Below, one piece after another: positions 57,618 through 64,000 of a stretch of DNA of 64,000 bases (positions within the stretch are counted from its first letter, which is position 1; every line of letters starts with the position of its first letter). A program made the position numbers and the translations under genes. The notes beneath the pieces are model-generated. The model was not told the DNA's origin and did no database searches. It saw nothing but the letters and a program-made list of their open reading frames with translations. The stretch comes from Pseudomonas morbosilactucae. GTDB lineage: Bacteria; Pseudomonadota; Gammaproteobacteria; Pseudomonadales; Pseudomonadaceae. Location of the stretch: positions 1 to 64,000 of the forward strand of contig NZ_JALQCW010000087.1 in NCBI RefSeq assembly GCF_023241715.1. The letters run 5' to 3'.

Positions 57618-60038
57618 TCAGAACAGCACTTTGGCCACGTCCGCAAAGCGCTTGGCGAAGTGCACGGTGATGCCTTCTTTCAGGTAGTCCGGCAGTTCTT
57701 CGAAGTGCCCGCGGTTGGGCTCCGGCAGAATCAGCTCATGGATCTTCTGTCGGCGCGCCGCGATCACTTTCTCCCGCACCCCGCCAATCGGCAGTACGTG
57801 CCCGGTCAGGGTCAGTTCGCCGGTCATGGCCACGCCTTTTTTCGGCGCCTGGTTACGTGCCAGGGACAGCAACGCGCTGGCCATGGTCACCCCGGCACTC
57901 GGGCCGTCCTTGGGCGTGGCGCCTTCGGGCACATGCAGGTGGACGAAGGCCTCGTCGAAGAACTTACCGTCGCCGCCGAACTGCTTGAGGTGCGAGCTGA
58001 CGTAGCTGTAGGCGATCTCCGCCGACTCCTTCATCACATCACCCAGTTGGCCGGTGAGCTTGAAGCCGCGGTTGAGGGTGTGAATCCGCGTCGCCTCGAT
58101 GGGCAAGGTGGCGCCGCCCATGCTGGTCCAGGCCAGGCCGGTGATGACACCGGTGCCGCTGAGAACCTGCTCGTTGCGGAACACCGGCATGCCCAGGGAC
58201 GCCTCCAGGTCCTTGGGGCCGAGCTTGATTTTCGCGTCCGGGGTGTCCAGCAGCTTGACCACCGCCTTGCGCACCAGTTTGCCCAGTTGCTTCTCCAGTT
58301 GGCGCACCCCGGCTTCCCGGGCGTAACCGTCGATGACCGCGCGCAGGGCGCTGTCGCTGATGCTCAGGCTGCTCTTGTCCACCCCGGCTTTTTCCAATTG
58401 CTTGGGCCACAGGTGGCGTTTGGCGATGGCGATTTTTTCTTCGGTGATGTAGCCCGACAAGCGAATCACTTCCATGCGGTCGAGCAACGGCCCGGGAATC
58501 GAGTCCAGGGTGTTGGCGGTGCACACGAAAAGCACTTTGGACAGGTCCAGGCGCAGGTCCAGGTAGTGGTCGAGGAAATCCACGTTCTGTTCCGGGTCCA
58601 GGGTTTCCAGGAGCGCCGACGCCGGGTCGCCCTGGAAGCTTTGGCCCATCTTGTCGATCTCGTCGAGCATGATCACCGGGTTCATCACTTCCACGTCTTT
58701 GAGCGCCTGCACCAGCTTGCCCGGCTGGGCCCCGATGTAGGTGCGACGGTGGCCCTTGATCTCGGCTTCGTCGCGCATGCCGCCGACGCTGAACCGATAG
58801 AACGGCCGGCCCAGGGATTCGGCAATGGATTTGCCGACACTGGTCTTGCCCACCCCCGGCGGCCCCACCAGCAGCACGATGGAGCCGCTGATCTCGCCCT
58901 TGTAGGCACCCACCGCGAGGAATTCGAGAATCCGACTCTTGATGTCGTCAAGCCCAGCGTGGTGCTGGTCCAGGACCTTGCGTGCGACCTTGAGGTCGAG
59001 CTTGTCCTCGCCATACACGCCCCATGGCACCGCGGTGGCCCACTCCAGGTAGTTGCGGGTCACCGCGTATTCCGGCGAGCCGGTCTCGAGGATCGACAGC
59101 TTGTTCATTTCCTCTTCGACGCGCTTCTGCGCCTGGGGCGGCAGGACCTTACCTTGCAGGCGCTGCTCGAATTGTTCGAGGTCGGCACTGCGGTCGTCCT
59201 TGGTCAGCCCCAGCTCTTGCTGGATCACCTTGAGCTGTTCCTTGAGGAAGAACTCGCGCTGGTGTTCGCCGATCTTGCGGTTCACTTCCGCAGAAATTTC
59301 TTTCTGCAGGCGCGCGACTTCCACCTCTTTGCGCAGCATCGGCAGGACTTTCTCCATGCGCTTGAGCATCGGCACGCAGTCGAGCACTTCCTGCAATTCG
59401 TTGCCGGTGGCCGAGGTCAGCGCGGCGGCGAAGTCAGTGAGCGGCGAAGGATCGTTGGGGCTAAAGCGATTGAGGTAGTTTTTCAGCTCTTCGCTGTACA
59501 GCGGGTTGAGCGGCAACAGCTCTTTGATCGCGTTGATCAGCGCCATGCCGTAAGCCTTCACCTCGTCGGTGGGCTCGGTCGGCTGGTGGGGGTATTCGAC
59601 TTCCACCAGGTACGGCGGGCGATGGTGCTTGAGCCAGGTACGGATGCGCACCCGGGTCAGGCCCTGGGCGACGAACTGCAGCTTGCCGTTCTCGCGGCTG
59701 GCGTGGTGCACCTTGACCAAGGTGCCGTACAGCGGCAGGGCCGAGGTGTCGAAATGCCGTGGGTCTTCGGGCGGCGTGTCCATGAAGAACAGGGCCAGGG
59801 AATGGTGTTCGGACTTGCTCACCAGCTCCAGGGTTTCGGCCCAGGGTTCTTCGTTGACGATGACCGGCAGCACCTGCGCCGGGAAGAACGGCCGATTGTG
59901 GATCGGGATGATGTAGACCTTGTCCGGAAGATTCTGCCCGGGCAGGGCCAGGCCGGTGTGGGAAGAGGTCTGGGATTCGGCGTTTTCCGGGTCTGCGTAG
60001 TCGCTGAGGTCTTCGGGGAAGGTTTGCTGGTCGCTCAT
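57618..60038 (-). CDS. asrA: Lon-family ATP-dependent protease, AsrA-type paralogue
   Basis: An 806-residue LonA-type protease. The N-terminal substrate domain (about 40-240) leads to a coiled coil, an AAA+ domain with Walker A GPPGVGKT (392-399), and the peptidase domain with catalytic Ser714 (PKDGPSAGV) and Lys757 (VREKVIAA). The N-terminal acidic extension (MSDQQTFPEDLSDYADPENA) and the icp neighbour point to the second Lon of pseudomonads, AsrA (PA0779), which eases aminoglycoside stress, and not to the housekeeping Lon by clpX. ATG 60038 has AGGTG upstream. Confidence 0.85.
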   Translation of the reverse strand: MSDQQTFPEDLSDYADPENAESQTSSHTGLALPGQNLPDKVYIIPIHNRPFFPAQVLPVIVNEEPWAETLELVSKSEHHSLALFFMDTPPEDPRHFDTSALPLYGTLVKVHHASRENGKLQFVAQGLTRVRIRTWLKHHRPPYLVEVEYPHQPTEPTDEVKAYGMALINAIKELLPLNPLYSEELKNYLNRFSPNDPSPLTDFAAALTSATGNELQEVLDCVPMLKRMEKVLPMLRKEVEVARLQKEISAEVNRKIGEHQREFFLKEQLKVIQQELGLTKDDRSADLEQFEQRLQGKVLPPQAQKRVEEEMNKLSILETGSPEYAVTRNYLEWATAVPWGVYGEDKLDLKVARKVLDQHHAGLDDIKSRILEFLAVGAYKGEISGSIVLLVGPPGVGKTSVGKSIAESLGRPFYRFSVGGMRDEAEIKGHRRTYIGAQPGKLVQALKDVEVMNPVIMLDEIDKMGQSFQGDPASALLETLDPEQNVDFLDHYLDLRLDLSKVLFVCTANTLDSIPGPLLDRMEVIRLSGYITEEKIAIAKRHLWPKQLEKAGVDKSSLSISDSALRAVIDGYAREAGVRQLEKQLGKLVRKAVVKLLDTPDAKIKLGPKDLEASLGMPVFRNEQVLSGTGVITGLAWTSMGGATLPIEATRIHTLNRGFKLTGQLGDVMKESAEIAYSYVSSHLKQFGGDGKFFDEAFVHLHVPEGATPKDGPSAGVTMASALLSLARNQAPKKGVAMTGELTLTGHVLPIGGVREKVIAARRQKIHELILPEPNRGHFEELPDYLKEGITVHFAKRFADVAKVLF

Positions 60039-60312
60039 GGGGCACCTGCGCAATGGGGTATGCCACTTAGATGGGGCACCCGGCGAGTGGTTTCAATGGC
60101 GGCGCGGACTTCAGCTTTTCTGATTGCGGCCGAAAGCTTTACAGAAGTTGACCGTTTGTATCAGTTTTTGTCGGACGAACGGTCTGCCCCTTGTGCGGAT
60201 GCGGTGATGGCAAAATGCCTTGCTTGCGGCATCATGCTGCACAGCTGCGTCCCTCGCGGTGGGTACTCATGCCAAGGCTGGCCATCCGTTCTATCAAGTT
60301 TTTGGGATTTGC

Positions 60313-60993
60313 ATGGCCAGGATTCACTCCAGTATTGCGATTGCCGGCCTGTGGCTGGTCAGTGCGTTTGCCTGCGCGGCCAACCTGCAGGTTCAGGTGC
60401 TTGACGCTACCGGCCGTCCGGTAAAAGACGCGGTCGTCACTTTGCAGGGCCCCCTCGGCCAGCCTGCCGGCCTGCTCAAGGCCGATATGGATCAGCGCGA
60501 CAAAGAGTTCGCGCCCCATGTATTGGCCATTCACACTGGCACCCCAGTGAAGTTTCCCAACAGCGACAATATCCGTCACCAGGTGTATTCCTTTTCGCCG
60601 ACCAAACGCTTCGAGCTGCGCTTGTATGAAGGCACGCCTTCAGACCCGGTGCTGTTCGAAAAACCGGGTGTGGTGGTGCTCGGCTGCAACATCCATGACT
60701 GGATGCTGGGCTATATCTACGTCACCGACGATCCGCGCTTCGGTGTGACCGACGCCCAGGGCAACCTGACCCTGGAGCAATTGCCAGCGGGCAGTTACCA
60801 GGCCACCTTGTGGCACCCTCAGGTTCGTGACCTGCAACCCCAGGCTGGTGGCTCTGTGCAGATCCCGGCCCAGGGGGCGCAGCAGACCTTTCAACTGACC
60901 CTGGAGCCGCTGTCCGCAGACATGCCCACGCCGCCAGCGCCGAGCGCCTTTGGCGATGCCTTCAAGCGAGCTGCCAGTGAAACTGCGCAGTAG
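60313..60993 (+). CDS. exported cupredoxin-like protein
   Basis: A 226-residue protein with a signal peptide (SSIAIAGLWLVSAFACAA, cleavage near residue 20). The type-1 copper ligands are His in NIRHQVYSF and Cys, His and Met in LGCNIHDWMLGYI. The C-terminal part (about 125-200) is a carboxypeptidase-regulatory-like beta domain. Databases tend to call such proteins methylamine-utilisation proteins, without evidence. It overlaps the next gene by about 17 bases, so it belongs with a GGDEF/EAL protein and a beta-barrel protein. The stretch 60039-60312 contains no other gene. Confidence 0.8.
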   Translation: MARIHSSIAIAGLWLVSAFACAANLQVQVLDATGRPVKDAVVTLQGPLGQPAGLLKADMDQRDKEFAPHVLAIHTGTPVKFPNSDNIRHQVYSFSPTKRFELRLYEGTPSDPVLFEKPGVVVLGCNIHDWMLGYIYVTDDPRFGVTDAQGNLTLEQLPAGSYQATLWHPQVRDLQPQAGGSVQIPAQGAQQTFQLTLEPLSADMPTPPAPSAFGDAFKRAASETAQ

Positions 60994-63334
60994 TTTCCAG
61001 GCGCGGGTCGCCTGCGTATTGATCCTGCTGTTGTTGGTGGTGATCGGCGCGCTGTACTTCAGCGTCAAGGCCGCCACCAACAGCGCCGTGCGCACCCAGG
61101 CCTATGAGCAGTTGGCGGTGGGTACCCGGGTATTCGAGCGTCTGCTGGAAGTGCGCGGTCGGCGCTTGAACGATGGCGTGCAACTCCTAGCGGCCGACTT
61201 CGGTTTTCGCGATGCGGTGGCCAGTGGTGATTCGCCGACCATCCGCTCGGTGCTGATCAACCACGGCAAGCGCATCGGCGCCAGCGACATGATCCTCCTG
61301 AGCATGGACGGGCACGTGCTGGCCAGCACCCTGGAGAACATGCCGGACGGTTCGCTGTTTCGTTTTGACCAAGCCTTGCGCGATGCGCGCAGTGCCCGGC
61401 AGAGCATGTTGATCGTGCCGGTACAGGGCAAGCCGCACTTGCTGGTGGAAGCGCCCGTGCTGGCACCCCTGCCCATTGCCCGGGTGGTGATGGGCTTCAG
61501 CATGGACGAGGCCTTCGCCGAGGAACTGCGCTCCCTGACCAACCTGGAGGTATCGTTCCTGGCGGTGGACATGCAGCAGCCGGGGGCCTTGGTCAGTACC
61601 CAACCCGGCGCCATGGGCGAGAGCATCGTCAACCTGATGCTCAAGAACGTTCAGCACCGTGACGTGCAACTGGTGGAGCATTTGCACCAGCGCTTCTTCA
61701 GTCAGACCCTGACCCTGGCCAGCAGCCAGGATGAAAATGACCACCAAGTGATCGCCCTGTTGCAGAGCCCCCAGGATGCGGCGATGCAGGTGTTTTTGCC
61801 CCTGGACCGACGCATCCTGCTGATCGCCCTGGCAGCCTTGCTGGCGTCCCTGGCCGGTGCCTTGCTGCTGGCCCGCAGCGTGTCGCAACCGGTGCGCGCC
61901 TTGGCCGAGGCGGCTGCACGCATCGGCCAGGGCAATTACCAGACCCCCGTGGTCCTGAGCCGCAGTGATGAGCTGGGGTTGCTGGCCAAGGCCATCAACT
62001 CGATGCAGGGCGGCATTGCTGAACGGGAAGCGCAACTGGCCCACAACGCCTTGCACGATGTACTCACGGGGTTGCCCAACCGGGCGCTGGCCATGGAGCG
62101 CCTGGGCAGTTCGATCGCCGCCGAGCGGCCGATGGCGCTGGTCTACCTGGGCATCGACAACCTGCGCTCGGTCAACGAGGCCGGTGGCCCGGCGCTGGTC
62201 GACCTGACCCTGCAAGACGTTGGGCAACGCCTGCAGCAAGCCATGCGGCCTGGCGACAGCGTGGCGCACCTGATCGCCGGGGAGTTTCTGTTGTTGCTGG
62301 AAAACCTCGGCAGCGACGGCGCCGTGGCCATTGCCGACCAGTTGCAGCAATTGCTGCTCAAGCCCCAGCGCCTGGCCGGGCAGGATGTGGCCCTGGACTG
62401 TCGCCTGGGCATTGCGGCCTTCCCCGAAGACGGCCAGTCGGCCCAGCAGTTACTCGATCGGGCGGCCATCGCCATGAAAGATGCGGCGCAGATGCCGGGG
62501 CGCTTGCAGGTTTACGAGCAGGGCCGGGACCTGGCCCATCGACGTCAGGTGACCTTGATCCGCGACCTGCGCCACGCCGCCAACAACGGCGAATTGCTGC
62601 TGCATTACCAACCCAAGCTGGATATCCGCCAGGGTCGAGTGCGCCAGGCCGAAGCCCTGTTGCGCTGGCAGCACCCGCAGTTCGGCATGGTCTCGCCGGC
62701 GGAGTTCATCGTCCTCGCCGAGCGCACCGGCAGCATCCAGAGCCTGACCAACTGGGTGATCGGCGAAGGCATGCGCCAATTGGCAGAGTGGAACAGCCGG
62801 GGCCTGCACTTGCAGTTGTCGTTGAACATCTCGGCCCAGGATTTACTCGGTGTCGATCTGGTGGAGCGGGTCAAAGCCTTGTTGCAAACCTGTCGGGTGC
62901 CGGCCGAGCAGTTGATTTTCGAAATCACCGAGAGTGCGGTGATGCAGGAGCCGGAACGTGCGCTGAAGGTGCTGCATCGCTTGCGTGACTGCGGCATCAG
63001 CCTGTCGGTGGATGACTTCGGCACCGGCTATTCCTCCCTGGCCCACCTCAAGCGACTGCCGGTGCAAGAGTTGAAGATCGACCAGTCGTTTGTCCGCGAC
63101 CTGGACGAAACCAGTGAGGATGCGGTGATCGTCCGTTCAACCATCGAGATGAGCCACAACCTGGGGCTCAAGGTGGTGGCCGAGGGCGTGGAATACGAAC
63201 ACAGCCTGCGTTTGCTTGAGCGTTGGCATTGCGACACTGCCCAGGGTTACCTGATCAGCCGGCCGCTGAGTGCGGCGGCGTTCGAGGCCTGGGTGGCTTT
63301 ACCCCTGGCGGCACAGACTTCCTTGGTTCATTGA
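60977..63334 (+). CDS. membrane c-di-GMP phosphodiesterase (HAMP, degenerate GGDEF, EAL)
   Basis: A 785-residue sensor protein. It has two membrane helices (about 10-28 and 272-295) around a periplasmic sensor domain, then HAMP (about 295-345), GGDEF-like (about 350-510) and EAL (about 525-775). The GGDEF signature is replaced by IAGEF, so synthesis of c-di-GMP is unlikely. The EAL part keeps EALLRW, NISAQDLL, FEITES, DDFGTGYSS, LKIDQSF and AEGVE, so it should break down c-di-GMP. I favour GTG 60977; an ATG seven codons earlier is possible. The overlap with the cupredoxin-like gene suggests a copper- or redox-linked signal. Confidence 0.9.
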   Translation: MKLRSSFQARVACVLILLLLVVIGALYFSVKAATNSAVRTQAYEQLAVGTRVFERLLEVRGRRLNDGVQLLAADFGFRDAVASGDSPTIRSVLINHGKRIGASDMILLSMDGHVLASTLENMPDGSLFRFDQALRDARSARQSMLIVPVQGKPHLLVEAPVLAPLPIARVVMGFSMDEAFAEELRSLTNLEVSFLAVDMQQPGALVSTQPGAMGESIVNLMLKNVQHRDVQLVEHLHQRFFSQTLTLASSQDENDHQVIALLQSPQDAAMQVFLPLDRRILLIALAALLASLAGALLLARSVSQPVRALAEAAARIGQGNYQTPVVLSRSDELGLLAKAINSMQGGIAEREAQLAHNALHDVLTGLPNRALAMERLGSSIAAERPMALVYLGIDNLRSVNEAGGPALVDLTLQDVGQRLQQAMRPGDSVAHLIAGEFLLLLENLGSDGAVAIADQLQQLLLKPQRLAGQDVALDCRLGIAAFPEDGQSAQQLLDRAAIAMKDAAQMPGRLQVYEQGRDLAHRRQVTLIRDLRHAANNGELLLHYQPKLDIRQGRVRQAEALLRWQHPQFGMVSPAEFIVLAERTGSIQSLTNWVIGEGMRQLAEWNSRGLHLQLSLNISAQDLLGVDLVERVKALLQTCRVPAEQLIFEITESAVMQEPERALKVLHRLRDCGISLSVDDFGTGYSSLAHLKRLPVQELKIDQSFVRDLDETSEDAVIVRSTIEMSHNLGLKVVAEGVEYEHSLRLLERWHCDTAQGYLISRPLSAAAFEAWVALPLAAQTSLVH

Positions 63335-64000
63335 TGTTTATGACTCTACGTAGATGGGTATTACTGGGTTGCCTGGCTGCACTGCAGACGGCCACGGCCC
63401 TGGCGGACAACGGCCGGTTACTGGCCACAGGCGGCGCCAGCAGTATCGAAGGTGCTGCCGGTGGCGGCATCACGCCCTGGGCGGTGCTCACCGGTTATGG
63501 CGAGCAGGGCGAATGGGGTGCCAGCGCCTTTGCCACCCGCGTCAACTTGCCGGACTACCGCCTGGATGTGGCCGGCCTGGCGCTGGCGTATGACAACCGT
63601 GTCGAGTTGTCCTTCGCCCGCCAGCGTTTCGACCTGGGTTCTCTGGTGCACAAGCTCGGCTTGCCCGAGGACAACCTCAGCCAGGACGTGTTCGGGGTTA
63701 AAGTGCGGTTGTTCGGCGACCTGATCTACGACTCGCTGCCCCAGGTGTCCCTGGGCGTGCAATACAAGCATCAGCGCAATTTCCTGATTCCCAGCCTGGT
63801 GGGCGCACGCCGTGACAGCGACAGCGAAGCCTACCTGAGCGCGAGTCGCCTGCTGGTGGGCGCGGCCTTTGGCTACAACCTGTTGCTCAACGGTGGTGTG
63901 CGTTACAGCCGGGCCAACGAAACCGGGTTGCTGGGTTTTGGCGGCGACCGTCGGGACAGCCGCAGCCTGCTCAAGGAAGGTTCGCTTGCGGTGTTGTTCA
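63334..64000 (+). CDS. DUF3034-like outer-membrane protein, 3' end outside the window
   Basis: The first 222 residues of a protein with a signal peptide (RRWVLLGCLAALQTATALAD at the start). Alternating polar and hydrophobic stretches rich in Gly, Tyr and Leu follow, as in beta-barrel proteins (YDNRVELSFARQRFDLG and VFGVKVRLFGDLIY). I recognise the DUF3034 pattern (GASSIEGAAGGGITPWAVL). The ATG overlaps the EAL stop as TGATG, so it is translated from the same message. The rest lies beyond the window. Confidence 0.75.
   Translation, partial: MFMTLRRWVLLGCLAALQTATALADNGRLLATGGASSIEGAAGGGITPWAVLTGYGEQGEWGASAFATRVNLPDYRLDVAGLALAYDNRVELSFARQRFDLGSLVHKLGLPEDNLSQDVFGVKVRLFGDLIYDSLPQVSLGVQYKHQRNFLIPSLVGARRDSDSEAYLSASRLLVGAAFGYNLLLNGGVRYSRANETGLLGFGGDRRDSRSLLKEGSLAVLF

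Noticed and set aside
57660..60404. A 914-codon open frame on the plus strand opposite the Lon-type protease
   Set aside because: It is a shadow of the GC-rich codon pattern of the protease gene; the translated sequence has no recognisable domain, and the opposite strand encodes a complete Lon.
1..64000. CRISPR arrays
   Set aside because: No run of regularly spaced identical repeats was seen; the repeats present are REP palindromes, iterons and inverted element ends.

Overview
The window comes from a Pseudomonas chromosome, most likely of the P. fluorescens group. The evidence is the GC-rich housekeeping gene order (tRNA-Leu, queA-tgt-yajC-secDF, suhB, trmJ-cysE, iscRSUA-hscBA-fdx-iscX, ndk, rlmN-pilW-rodZ-ispG-hisS-yfgM-bamB-der), the REP-type palindromes of the 'GTAGGAGCCGGCTTGCCGGC' kind, and a Pseudomonas-style icp-asrA (second Lon) pair. 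This species placement is an inference from gene order and protein resemblance; no database was searched.

Positions 1 to about 14.4 kb are the tRNA-proximal part of an integrated P4-like element. It sits at the 3' end of a tRNA-Leu(CAA) gene, and its left end lies outside the window. From the tRNA inwards it carries a P4-type tyrosine integrase, an iteron-like repeat cluster, an unknown 282-aa protein and an AlpA regulator. These are followed by a phage P4/P1-type immunity region (a C4 antisense RNA flanked by two complementary target blocks), a chain of tiny overlapping genes and a 970-aa DUF927 primase-helicase. A coiled-coil protein, a 62-aa protein and an MvaT/H-NS-family silencer complete the minus-strand module. 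The outer 5 kb is AT-richer cargo in mixed orientation: an OLD-family ATPase-TOPRIM nuclease, a DUF3800-like protein, and a two-gene unit (one-TM protein plus YfbU-family protein) bracketed by ~47-bp inverted repeats. No capsid, tail or packaging genes are visible.

Positions 14.6 to 20.1 kb hold the queuosine (queA, tgt) and Sec accessory (yajC, secD, secF) genes. Next come a glycine-zipper protein, suhB on the opposite strand, trmJ-cysE and the whole Isc iron-sulfur operon, preceded by two abutting IscR type-1-like sites. From 29 to 38.6 kb lie ndk, rlmN, pilW, rodZ, ispG, hisS, yfgM, bamB and der.

Positions 38.7 to 48 kb contain a methionine aminotransferase, a YafV-type amidase broken by an apparent single-base deletion, leuA, an M23 peptidase, xseA, and a divergent LysR/TauE pair. 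Positions 48 to 52.5 kb contain guaB-guaA and a small two-gene regulator-like unit with a perfect palindrome in its promoter. The final part holds a Tat-exported multicopper oxidase, tadA, cmoAB, a YhhN-family membrane protein and icp-asrA. The window ends with a three-gene overlapping unit (cupredoxin-like protein, GGDEF/EAL protein with a degenerate GGDEF, and a DUF3034-like protein cut by the window end).

The most interesting region is the P4-like element: a recognisable antisense-RNA immunity circuit, its own xenogeneic silencer, and a defence-like cargo that includes a possibly mobile, IR-flanked YfbU cassette.
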